Positions 34,130-42,389 of a DNA stretch of 64,000 nucleotides are shown piece by piece. Position numbers and translations under genes: made by a program. The notes under the pieces are model-generated. The model searched no databases. It was not told the DNA's origin and saw only the letters and a program-made list of their open reading frames with translations. The first letter of the stretch is position 1, and every line of letters begins with the position of its first letter. Origin of the DNA: Streptomyces kaniharaensis (GTDB lineage: Bacteria > Actinomycetota > Actinomycetes > Streptomycetales > Streptomycetaceae); contig NZ_WBOF01000001.1 in NCBI RefSeq assembly GCF_009569385.1, forward strand, positions 5,123,501 to 5,187,500. Reading direction: 5' to 3'.

Positions 34130-34881
34130 CCGGAGGGCCGACAGCCTCGGGCGCCGCCGAGTCCGGGATCCCGGTGCTGATCGTCGAGGACGATCCCGTC
34201 GCCGCCGCCGCGCACACCCTGTACGTCGAGCGCGAGCCCGGCTTCCACGCCGCGGGGACGGTGCACAGCTGCGCGGACGCGCTGCGCTTCCTGGAGCGGG
34301 CCCGCGCCGCCGGGGCGCCCGTCGGCCTCATCCTGCTCGACCTCTACCTGCCGGACGGCCACGGCCTCCAGCTCTGCCGCACGCTGCGCGCCGCCGGCCA
34401 CACCACCGACATCATCGCGGTGACCTCGGCCCGCGACCTCGGCATGGTCCGGCAGGCGGTCTCGGCGGGAGTCGTCCAGTACCTGCTGAAGCCCTTCAGT
34501 GCCGCCGCACTGCACGACCGCCTCGAACGCTACGCCCGCTACCGCGACAGCCTCGGCCGGACCGGCGAGGCGACCGGCCAGGACGAGGTGGACCAGGCGC
34601 TCGCCCTGCTCCGTACGCCCGAGCGCAGCGCCCTCCCCAAGGGGCTCAGCGCGCCCACCCTGGACACCGTCGCCAGCGTGCTGCGCGAGGCCGCGACCGG
34701 ACTGTCGGCCGCCGCGGCGGGGGCCGCCGCCGGGGTCTCGCGGATCACCGCGCGGCGATACCTGGAACACCTCGTCGACACCGGGCTCGCCGTGCGCGAG
34801 CCGCAGTACGGGAGCGTCGGGCGGCCCGAGCTCTGCTACCGCTGGAAGGGGGACGGGCCGGTCGCGGGCCGGCGGGGGTGA
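34126..34881 (+). CDS. DcuR/CitB-type response regulator
   Basis: This regulator of 251 residues has a receiver domain with acidic residues in VLIVEDDPVA, phospho-acceptor Asp72 (LILLDLYLPDGHG) and a Lys in YLLKPFSAAAL. The C-terminal winged helix-turn-helix contains GAAAGVSRITARRYLEHLVD. Domain structure is typical of the CitB class that activates dicarboxylate or citrate transport genes. The dctA gene, divergent from the kinase, is the obvious target. GTG 34126 overlaps the kinase stop. Confidence 0.94.
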   Translation: MTGGPTASGAAESGIPVLIVEDDPVAAAAHTLYVEREPGFHAAGTVHSCADALRFLERARAAGAPVGLILLDLYLPDGHGLQLCRTLRAAGHTTDIIAVTSARDLGMVRQAVSAGVVQYLLKPFSAAALHDRLERYARYRDSLGRTGEATGQDEVDQALALLRTPERSALPKGLSAPTLDTVASVLREAATGLSAAAAGAAAGVSRITARRYLEHLVDTGLAVREPQYGSVGRPELCYRWKGDGPVAGRRG

Positions 34882-35002
34882 CGGGTCGATGTGCCGGAGG
34901 GCGTGACCTTTTGGGTCGGTGCTCGTTGGGATAACGGGGGATATTCACCCGGTCGGGTGGTTCTGGGTGCCCACGGGGCATTCGGCCAGGTCAGAGGCGA
35001 TA

Positions 35003-35022
35003 AAGTTAGGCTTTCCTAACTT
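35003..35022. promoter_or_regulatory. DmdR/IdeR iron box upstream of diaminobutyrate genes
   Basis: AAGTTAGGCTTTCCTAACTT is a 20-nt dyad with 8-bp perfect arms and matches the TTAGG...CCTAA pattern of actinobacterial iron boxes. It lies 17 nt before the TTG start. Repression by iron-loaded DmdR is expected. Confidence 0.85.
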
Positions 35023-35039
35023 CTTTTTGGGGGTTCGTC

Positions 35040-36455
35040 TTGTCGCTCGCCGCCGTTCCCGCCCAGGCCCCCTCCGGAGCCCGGACCCCCTCCGGAGCCC
35101 CGGGTGCCGCCGGAGCCCCGGTCGCCGGCGAGGCCGTCCTGCGCCGCCAGCGCATCCGCGAGTCCGGCGCCCGGACGTACGCCCGGTCCTTTCCGATCGT
35201 CCCCGTCCGGGCCAACGGCATGACCGTGGAGGGCGCGGACGGCCGGCGCTACCTCGACTGCCTCTCCGGCGCCGGGACGCTCGCCCTCGGGCACAACCAC
35301 CCCGTGGTGCTGGAGGCGATCCGGCGCACCCTCGACAGCGGGGCGCCGCTGCACCTCCTCGACCTCGCCACCGCCGAGAAGGACGACTTCACTACCGCCC
35401 TGTTCGAGAGCCTCCCCGGCGAGTTCGCCGCCCGCGCCCGGGTGCACTTCTGCGGCCCGGCCGGGACCGACGCCGTCGAGGCCGCGCTCAAGCTGATGCA
35501 GACCGCCACCGGCCGCTCCGGCGCCCTCGCCTTCACCGGCGCGTACCACGGCATGACCGCCGGCGCCCTCGCGCTCACCGGCAACGTCGCCGTCAAGGAG
35601 CCGCTGCCGAGCGGCGGCGAGGTCGTCCGGCTGCCCTACCCCTACGCCTACCGCTGCCCGTTCGGCGTCGGTGGCGACGCGGGCGCCGACCTCGCCGCCA
35701 CCTACGTCGAACGGCTGCTGGACGACCCCTCCGGCGGCGTCGTCGCCGCGGCCGCGATGATCCTGGAGGCCGTCCAGGGCGAGGGCGGCGTCGTGCCCGC
35801 ACCCGACGGATGGCTGCGCGAGATGCGCCGCATCACCGCCGAACGCGGCATCCCACTGATCGTTGACGAGGTGCAGACCGGCGTCGGCCGCACCGGCGCG
35901 ATGTGGGCCGTCGAACACAGCGGCATCGTCCCGGACGCCATGGTGCTCTCCAAGGCCATCGGCGGCAGCCTCCCGCTCGCCGTCGTCGTCTACCGCGAGG
36001 ACTACGACGGCTGGCGGCCCGGCGCCCACACCGGCACGTTCCGCGGCAACACCCTCGCCATGGCCGCCGGCGCCGCCACCCTCCGGTACGTCGCCGCCCA
36101 CGGGCTCGTCGAGCGCGCCGCCACCGTCGGCGACCGGATGGCCGCCCGGCTGCGCGACCTCGCCGCCGAACTGCCGGTCATCGGGGACGTCCGCGGGCGT
36201 GGCCTGATGCTCGGCGTCGAACTCGTCGACCCCGCCGCCGAACCCGATGCCTGCGGCGCCCGCCCGGCCGACCCCGCGCTCGCCGTCCGGGTCCGCGAGG
36301 CCTGCCTGGAGCGCGGCCTGATCGTCGAACTGGGCGGCCGGCACGACGCGGTGCTGCGGCTGCTCCCGCCGCTCACCATCACGGACGAGCAGGCCGCCGC
36401 GGTGTTCGACCGGCTCGCCGACGCGATCGATGCCGCCGCCCGGGACGCCGGGTGA
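35040..36455 (+). CDS. Diaminobutyrate-2-oxoglutarate aminotransferase (RhbA/Dat-like)
   Basis: This class III PLP aminotransferase of about 471 residues has CLSGAGTLALGHNHPVVLEA and HFCGPAGTDAVEAALKLMQT near the cofactor pocket, GAYHGMTAGALALTGN, the Asp in IPLIVDEVQTGVGRTG and the Schiff-base Lys in MVLSKAIGGSLP. It should make L-2,4-diaminobutyrate from aspartate semialdehyde and glutamate. TTG 35040 with GGGGG upstream is the apparent start, giving a Pro/Ala-rich first 30 residues. It is coupled by GTGA overlap to the decarboxylase gene and controlled by an iron box. Confidence 0.9.
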   Translation: MSLAAVPAQAPSGARTPSGAPGAAGAPVAGEAVLRRQRIRESGARTYARSFPIVPVRANGMTVEGADGRRYLDCLSGAGTLALGHNHPVVLEAIRRTLDSGAPLHLLDLATAEKDDFTTALFESLPGEFAARARVHFCGPAGTDAVEAALKLMQTATGRSGALAFTGAYHGMTAGALALTGNVAVKEPLPSGGEVVRLPYPYAYRCPFGVGGDAGADLAATYVERLLDDPSGGVVAAAAMILEAVQGEGGVVPAPDGWLREMRRITAERGIPLIVDEVQTGVGRTGAMWAVEHSGIVPDAMVLSKAIGGSLPLAVVVYREDYDGWRPGAHTGTFRGNTLAMAAGAATLRYVAAHGLVERAATVGDRMAARLRDLAAELPVIGDVRGRGLMLGVELVDPAAEPDACGARPADPALAVRVREACLERGLIVELGGRHDAVLRLLPPLTITDEQAAAVFDRLADAIDAAARDAG

Positions 36456-37969
36456 GCGGCGCGGGCGCCGGATCCGGGCCCGAACTGCCCGGGGAACCAG
36501 TGCCGTTGGACGCCCTCGCGGGCGGGGCCGGCGGGCCCGGCGCGCTCGGCCCGCTGCTCGCCACCGTCCTCGACGCCCTCGACGCCGGCACCGGCATGCG
36601 CGCCGGACCACTGCCCGCCGGCAGTCCCGCCGAACTCGCCGCCCTGGTCGCCGACGGTCTCGCGGGCACCAACGGCCGCAGCGCCCTCGCCCGCCTCACC
36701 GAACTCCTCGCCTACGGCGCCGCCGACCCCGCCGACCCGGCCTGCGCCGCGCACCTGCACTGCCCGCCGCTCGCCGTCGCCGCCGCAGCCGACCTCGCCG
36801 TCAGCGCCCTCAACCCCTCCCAGGACTCCTGGGACCAGGCCCCCGCCGCCACCGCCCTGGAGACCGCCCTCCTCGCCGAACTCGCCGCCCTCGTCGGTTA
36901 CGACCCCGCCCGCGCGGCCGGAGTCCTTACCTCCGGCGGCACCGAGTCCAACCTCATGGGCCTCATGCTCGCGCGCGACCAGAAACTCGACGGCATCGTC
37001 GAGTTGGACGGCATCCCGGCCGGCGCCGACCCGCGCATCATCGCCTCCGAGGCCGCCCACTTCTCCGTTCAGCGCGCCGCAGCCCTGCTCGGCCTCGGCG
37101 AACGCGCCGTCGTCGCCGTCCCCGTCGACCGCCAACTCCGCATGGAGCCCGACGCGTTGGAACGCACCCTCGCCGAGACCAGCTGGGCCGGGGCCACCTC
37201 CGTCGCCATCGTCGCCACCGCCGGTACCACCGACACCGGCTCCATCGACCCGTTGCACATCGCCGCCGACCTCGCCGCCCGCTACGGCGCCTGGCTGCAC
37301 GTCGACGCCGCGTACGGCGGCGGCGCCCTGCTCTCCGACCGGCTCGCCCCGCTCCTCGACGGCATCGCCCGCGCCGACTCCGTCTCCCTCGACTGGCACA
37401 AACTCGGCTGGCAACCCGCCGCCGCCGGCGTCTTCCTGGTCCGCCGGGCCGAAACCTACGTCTCCCTCGCCCGCCGCGCCGAGTACCTCAACCCCGTCGA
37501 CGACGAACGCGCCGGGTACCCCAGCCTGCTCGGCCTCTCGCTGCGCACCACGAGGCGCGCGGACGCCTTCAAACTCGCCGTCACCCTGCGCACCCTCGGC
37601 CGCGACGGGCTCGGCCGGCTCGTCGACGCCTGCCACGACCTCGCCCACGCCGCCGCTGACGCCGTCCGCGCCGAACCGCTCCTGGAACTCCACGGCGAAC
37701 CCGTCCTGACCACGGTCGTCTTCCGCTACCGCCCGCAGGAGGCGGCGGACGAGGCGGCGATCGACGAACTCAACGGCCAGCTACGCCGGTTGCTGCTGCG
37801 CACCGGACGAGCCGTGGTCGGGCGCACCGAACTGCCCGGGGAGGGGCCCGGTCGGGTCCGGCTGAAGCTGACGCTGCTCAACCCGCACACCACGACGGGG
37901 GAGGTCGGCGCGCTGCTGCGCGAGGTGGTCAGGGCGGGGCGCAAGGTCGCGGGGGAGCGGGCGGGTTAG
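36452..37969 (+). CDS. L-2,4-diaminobutyrate decarboxylase (RhbB/Ddc-like)
   Basis: This group II PLP decarboxylase of about 505 residues has an ALNPSQDSWDQAPAATALE entrance, GVLTSGGTESNLMGLMLARD, the stacking His in EAAHFSVQRAA, the Asp in WLHVDAAYGGGAL and the PLP Lys in SLDWHKLGWQP. It should convert diaminobutyrate, made by the preceding enzyme, to 1,3-diaminopropane. The pair is like RhbA/RhbB of rhizobactin 1021 synthesis. The gene converges on the siderophore operon, which suggests the amine is a building block there. Confidence 0.9.
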   Translation: MSGAGAGSGPELPGEPVPLDALAGGAGGPGALGPLLATVLDALDAGTGMRAGPLPAGSPAELAALVADGLAGTNGRSALARLTELLAYGAADPADPACAAHLHCPPLAVAAAADLAVSALNPSQDSWDQAPAATALETALLAELAALVGYDPARAAGVLTSGGTESNLMGLMLARDQKLDGIVELDGIPAGADPRIIASEAAHFSVQRAAALLGLGERAVVAVPVDRQLRMEPDALERTLAETSWAGATSVAIVATAGTTDTGSIDPLHIAADLAARYGAWLHVDAAYGGGALLSDRLAPLLDGIARADSVSLDWHKLGWQPAAAGVFLVRRAETYVSLARRAEYLNPVDDERAGYPSLLGLSLRTTRRADAFKLAVTLRTLGRDGLGRLVDACHDLAHAAADAVRAEPLLELHGEPVLTTVVFRYRPQEAADEAAIDELNGQLRRLLLRTGRAVVGRTELPGEGPGRVRLKLTLLNPHTTTGEVGALLREVVRAGRKVAGERAG

Positions 37970-38122
37970 GCCGTTGGCCGTTCGCGCGCAAGACCGTTCC
38001 CGGGCAAGGCCGTTTGCTTCGCGTGGTTTCTCTCTTCGAGCTTCCAGAACAAGTCCACGCGTCCTCCATGCGGTGAGATCTCCGCTATCTCCGGGTGAAC
38101 TCCGCCTGCCCACAGTGCACTT

Positions 38123-38219
38123 CTACAGACGACGGATGACAGATAACAGATGACAGATTCCGAAATCTGTCATCTGTTATCTGTCGCCTGCGATCTGTTC
38201 GTCGGCACGTGAGCTCACG
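38123..38219. repeat. Heptamer palindrome, copy 6
   Basis: Perfect 22-bp arms (38138-38159 and 38164-38185) consist of three heptamers, GACAGATAACAGATGACAGA and two further bases, around CCGA. Extra heptamers flank them, and a separate 12-nt palindrome CGTGAGCTCACG lies at 38208-38219. It sits between the convergent decarboxylase genes of the siderophore island. Confidence 0.92.
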
Positions 38220-38263
38220 GTCCCCCTGCGCTCCCTATGCCTCCTGGAACTCGCTCCCGCCTG

Positions 38264-39466
38264 TCAGCCGCCCAGGTAGTGGAAGCCCGGGCGGGGGTGC
38301 ATCAGGAACTCGTGGTGCGAGATGTTCCACGCGTACGCGCCCGCCATCGTGAACAGCACCCGGTCCGCCGCCCGCATACCGTCCGCACCATCGGCCGCCC
38401 TGGCCAGGACGTCCTTCGGGGTGCAGAGTTGGCCGGCCAGGGTGGCGCGGCCGGTGGTCACGGCGGGGCGCGGCCACGGGTGCGGCCAGGCGTCCACCGG
38501 CAGCACCTCGAAGGGCTGGGAGTGGCCCCGGGTGGCCGGGGTGCGCAGGTGGTGGGTGCCGCCGCGGACGACGGCGAAGTCCTCGCCGTGGCTGCGCTTC
38601 ACGTCCAGTACCTCGGTCGCGTACCAGCCGCAGTACGCCGTCAGTGCGCGGCCGGGCTCGATCCGCAGGGTCAGCCCCGGGTATGCGTCGAGCAGTTTTG
38701 CCAGCCCCTCACCGAAGGCCGTCCAGTCGAAGCGGGCGGACGGGTCCTCGTAGTCCACGGCCATGCCGCCGCCGACGTTGACCTCGTCCAGCGGGAAGCC
38801 GAGCCGCTCGGCCAGTGCCGCCGACCAGTCCACGATCTGTTCGGCGACGGCGAGTTGCTCCGTGGCGGCCAGCCCGCTGGCCAGGTGGGCGTGCACCCCG
38901 CGCAGGCGCAGCTGCCGCCCGAGCGGGCTGTCGCCGGTGAGCAGGCGGGCGCACTCCTCGGCGCGGTCCGGGTCGAGCCCGAACGGCGTGGGCCGCCCAC
39001 CCATCGCGAGCGTCACCGCGTCCAGGGTGCCGGCGCCGAGGGTGAGGTTGACCCGCAGCAGCACGTCGACCGCCACGCCCGGCCGCTCCGCGAGGACCGC
39101 CGCGAGCCGGTGCAGTTCCTGCTCGCTCTCGACGTGCCAGCGGTGTACGCCGGCGTCGACCGCGGCGGCGATCTCGACGGGGGTCTTGCCCGGTCCGCCG
39201 AAGGCCAGCGGGGCGTCCGGCACTGCTTGCCGTACGTGCGCCAACTCGCCGCCGCTGGAGACCTCGTAGCCGTCCACGGCCTCCCGCAGCGCGGTGAGCA
39301 CAGGCGTCTCCGGGTTGGCCTTGGCGGCGTAGTACAGCTCGACCCGGTCCGGCAGCGTGGCCCGGACGGCGGCGGCGTGTTCGCGAAGCGCTGCCAAGTC
39401 GTAGACGTAGGCGGGAAGTTCGTCGGGTTTGAGTGCGGCGACGTGCCGGCGGACGGACACGGTCAT
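38264..39466 (-). CDS. Type III PLP decarboxylase, PvsE/SbnH-like
   Basis: This alanine-racemase-fold decarboxylase of 400 residues has the PLP Lys in ELYYAAKANPETPVL, GYEVSSGGELAHVRQ, VHAHLASGLAA, LDEVNVGGGMAVDYE, the phosphate-binding RIEPGRALTA and AGAYAWNISHHEFLMHPRPG at the end. PvsE and SbnH decarboxylate a citryl-amino acid intermediate during siderophore assembly. It is the last gene of the five-gene biosynthetic block and overlaps the preceding synthetase (ATGA). Diaminopimelate or ornithine decarboxylase is less likely given the neighbours. Confidence 0.88.
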   Translation of the reverse strand: MTVSVRRHVAALKPDELPAYVYDLAALREHAAAVRATLPDRVELYYAAKANPETPVLTALREAVDGYEVSSGGELAHVRQAVPDAPLAFGGPGKTPVEIAAAVDAGVHRWHVESEQELHRLAAVLAERPGVAVDVLLRVNLTLGAGTLDAVTLAMGGRPTPFGLDPDRAEECARLLTGDSPLGRQLRLRGVHAHLASGLAATEQLAVAEQIVDWSAALAERLGFPLDEVNVGGGMAVDYEDPSARFDWTAFGEGLAKLLDAYPGLTLRIEPGRALTAYCGWYATEVLDVKRSHGEDFAVVRGGTHHLRTPATRGHSQPFEVLPVDAWPHPWPRPAVTTGRATLAGQLCTPKDVLARAADGADGMRAADRVLFTMAGAYAWNISHHEFLMHPRPGFHYLGG

Positions 39467-41169
39467 CGGGCGCTCCCGACAGTGACGGGGAAGGGGAGCC
39501 GGGCGGCCTCGGCCAGGACCGAACCGGCCAGTGGCGAGGGCAGCCGGACGTAGCCGGCCTCGCGGTCGGCCTTGCGCTCCCAGCGGGTGAGCAGGTTGGC
39601 CTTGGCGGGCAGCGGGACCCCGGCGAGGAGTGCGCGCAGGCGCGGCGTGCGGCCGTGCGCGGCCGCGTACTCCTCCAGGGTGTCCCGGACCGCCTGCCAC
39701 AGGCTGCTTTCCAGCTCGGGGTGGCGGTCGGCGAGCGCGGCGAGCAGTTCGGCGACGTGGTTGACCAGCAGGCAGTAGACCACCCGGTCCCAGCCGCGCT
39801 CGGCGTCGTACGTCATCGGGCCGGCTACCTCGGGCGGCAGGGACGTGAGCAGCGCGGCGTTCTGCTCGGGGACGAGCTTGGTGCCTTCCAGGTCGCGGAA
39901 GAGCACCTGCGCAGGGTGGCCGGAGGCGTCGACGCCGATCAGCACGTTCTGCAGGTGCGGTTCGAGCACCACGCCGTGGTCGAAGTAGGCGGCCAGCACC
40001 GGCGGGATGAGCAGTCGCAGGTAGGCGCGCCACCAGTCCAAAGCCCGCCGGCTGTCCGAAGTCCCTTCCAGTAGGCGGGAGATGTGCGCCGAGCTGGTCG
40101 GGTGCTCGTCGGCGACGGCGGCGGCGAGCAGCGGGGTGACGCCGGGCCGGAGCACGCCCGCGAAGCCCTCGCGGACGATCAGGCCGAAGCCCTCGAACAG
40201 CGAGAGCTCCGGGCGGCCGTCCGCGCCGGGCAACGCCAGTGTGCGGAAGGCGGGTTCGCGCAGTATCGCCGCGTCGGGGAAGCGCCGGGCGAGGTCGGCG
40301 AGCGCAGGGGCGAGCAGCCGGGTGAGCGTGACGGCGCCGGTCAGCTCGTACGCGGCGTTCTTGCGCAGGCAGTTGGTGATGCGGACGTTGAGGCTGAACT
40401 TGAGGAAGGCGTCCGCGCCGTGGAGGGTGCGCACCGAGGCGGTGGCGGCGAACTCCTCGCCGCGCGGGCCGAGGTCGAGAACGTCGCCGCTGGCCAGGGC
40501 GCCGAGCAACAGCGGGTGATCGCCGATGAGTTGGTACTGCCAGGGGTGCGCGGGCAGCAGCCGGTACCCGGCCGGCACTTCGCCGAGTCCGTCGAGGAGG
40601 TCGGTCGCCGTGTCGTCGAGCGAGCGCTCGGCGAGCAGTTCCTCCCGTACGGCCAGGTGTCGCAGCCGGAAGCCGGCCCGCGCCTCCGGTGCGTACCGGC
40701 GCCAGTTGCCGCGGGCGGCGGAGCGCGACTTGGGTGCGGGGTGGAAGCGGTGGCCGAAGAGCAGGGCCTGCTCGGACTCGAGGTAGCGGTGCGGTCCGGC
40801 GGCCGGCCGGCTCTCCAGGCCCTCGCGCACGCCCTCGTGGCTGGAGGCCACCTGGTCGAGGAACTCCTCGTTCACCGTGCCGGTGCGCAGCTCCAGTTCG
40901 TCCTGGACGTGGCCGGCCAGCTCGCGCCAGTCCAACTCCTGCCAGCCGCCGGACCGTTCGATCTCGACCGGGCCGGTGAACCGGTGCGCGCCGAGCAGGG
41001 AGGTGCGGCGCAGCGCGACCCGCAGCAGGACGCCGCGGCGGGGGAGGCGGATCTGCAGCCGGTTGTCGGTGACGGCGGTCTGGTGCTCGGGCGCGGAAAC
41101 CTCGCGCAGCAGGCAGTTGAGCAGGGTGTGGGCCACCGCGTCGTCGGCGGTGGGCAGTTCGTGGGTCAT
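39463..41169 (-). CDS. NIS siderophore synthetase (IucA/IucC family), PvsD-like position
   Basis: This protein of 568 residues adenylates a carboxylate such as citrate and couples it to an amine or alcohol. Family motifs include LLPAHPWQYQLIGDHPLL, the ATP-binding ATASVRTLHGADAFLKFSLN then ITNCLRKN, and the conserved VVLEPHLQNVLIG. The C-terminal FhuF-like part reads DRVVYCLLVNHVAELLAALA. It overlaps by 4 nt with both neighbours. Which carboxyl group it activates cannot be told from sequence. Gene order suggests the step of vibrioferrin PvsD. Confidence 0.93.
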   Translation of the reverse strand: MTHELPTADDAVAHTLLNCLLREVSAPEHQTAVTDNRLQIRLPRRGVLLRVALRRTSLLGAHRFTGPVEIERSGGWQELDWRELAGHVQDELELRTGTVNEEFLDQVASSHEGVREGLESRPAAGPHRYLESEQALLFGHRFHPAPKSRSAARGNWRRYAPEARAGFRLRHLAVREELLAERSLDDTATDLLDGLGEVPAGYRLLPAHPWQYQLIGDHPLLLGALASGDVLDLGPRGEEFAATASVRTLHGADAFLKFSLNVRITNCLRKNAAYELTGAVTLTRLLAPALADLARRFPDAAILREPAFRTLALPGADGRPELSLFEGFGLIVREGFAGVLRPGVTPLLAAAVADEHPTSSAHISRLLEGTSDSRRALDWWRAYLRLLIPPVLAAYFDHGVVLEPHLQNVLIGVDASGHPAQVLFRDLEGTKLVPEQNAALLTSLPPEVAGPMTYDAERGWDRVVYCLLVNHVAELLAALADRHPELESSLWQAVRDTLEEYAAAHGRTPRLRALLAGVPLPAKANLLTRWERKADREAGYVRLPSPLAGSVLAEAARLPFPVTVGSAR

Positions 41170-42389
41170 CGGCGACTCCAACGCTGGCGGGCGAACGGGA
41201 CAGTGAGTGCGGTGGCCGCGAGGGCGGCCAGGAGGGCGGCGGCGGTGCCGGCCACCACGGGTGCGGCGGCGCCGAACCGGTCGTTGGCCAGCGCGGCGAC
41301 GGCGCCGGCGGCAACGGCGCCGCCCTTGGAGACGAGTTCGAGGGTGCCGAACATCCGCCCGGGCGGGCGGCCCTTGGCGGCGCCGGCGGCGAGGACGGCG
41401 AGGCTGACCAAGCCGAGCGTGAGCCCGGCCCCGAGCAGCAGCCGGACGGCGACGAACACCGGCAGGGAGTGGGCGACGGCGTGTCCGGCGAGGGCGAGGG
41501 TCACGAAGCCGAAGCCGAGGGCGATCCCGGTGTGCGGGCGGGCGTGGAAGACCGCGTGGGCACGGGCCGCGGACACCAGGTAGCACAGGTGCGGCAGGGC
41601 GAACAGAACCCCGGTGGTGATGCCGGAGACGCCGGGCAGACGGTGCTCGGCGAGGGTGATCAGATAGGGGAAGGATATGACGGTGGCGAAGACGAAGGTG
41701 AACTCGAAGGCGTAGAGCGGAAGGAGCGGAGCCAGCCGGGTGGCCTCGGGCTCGTTCTCCGTGGTCGCGGCGGCTGCCGGGAGGGGCCGGGGTTCGGGCA
41801 GCAGCGACAGCAACACGGCTGCGGCGAGCGGCAGTACGGCCATCACCAGGTACTGCCGGTGCGGGTCGATCCACGGGGACAGCGCGCCGACCAGGATCGG
41901 TGCGGCCACCAGTGCGGCGCGTGCGCTGCCCTGCATCAGGGTGAGCGCGCGGGAGAGCCGGGGTCCGTCGAGGGCGGCGGCGAGGTAGCCGTTGGTGGCG
42001 GCGAAGGTGCCGCCGAGGAATCCCTGGAGGACCAGCGCGAGGGTGAACGCGGGCAGGCTGTCGGCCGCGCCGGCGAGCAGGAACGAGACGGTGAGTCCGA
42101 GTTGGGCGCGCAGCAGCAGCCGCTTGCGGCCGAAGCGGTCGGCGAGACGGCCCCACAACGGGGCACCGAGCGCGCTGAACACCGTCGGCACGATGTACAG
42201 CACGCCGGCCCAGTGGGCCTGCGGGTCGCCGAGCGCGGGCAGGATGGCGGTCAGGTACGGCGGCAGGCCGAGTGCGGCGAAGGAGGCGACGAAGTAGCAG
42301 GCGGCGACGGCGTGTACCTGGCGGCGGTCGAGCCCGCTGGGGCGCGCGGCCCTGCCGGCGGACCGCTGAAGGAGGGTCTCCACGGTCAT
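41166..42389 (-). CDS. MFS siderophore exporter (PvsC-like)
   Basis: This 12-helix major facilitator protein has 407 residues. The loop 2-3 motif is GAPLWGRLADRFGRKRLLLR, followed by LGLTVSFLLAGAADSLPAFT. A hydrophilic central loop of Glu/Pro-rich sequence (PEPRPLPAAAATTENEPEA) separates the halves. Located between two NIS synthetase genes and overlapping both by ATGA, it most likely exports the finished siderophore. Its position matches pvsC. Confidence 0.92.
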   Translation of the reverse strand: MTVETLLQRSAGRAARPSGLDRRQVHAVAACYFVASFAALGLPPYLTAILPALGDPQAHWAGVLYIVPTVFSALGAPLWGRLADRFGRKRLLLRAQLGLTVSFLLAGAADSLPAFTLALVLQGFLGGTFAATNGYLAAALDGPRLSRALTLMQGSARAALVAAPILVGALSPWIDPHRQYLVMAVLPLAAAVLLSLLPEPRPLPAAAATTENEPEATRLAPLLPLYAFEFTFVFATVISFPYLITLAEHRLPGVSGITTGVLFALPHLCYLVSAARAHAVFHARPHTGIALGFGFVTLALAGHAVAHSLPVFVAVRLLLGAGLTLGLVSLAVLAAGAAKGRPPGRMFGTLELVSKGGAVAAGAVAALANDRFGAAAPVVAGTAAALLAALAATALTVPFARQRWSRR

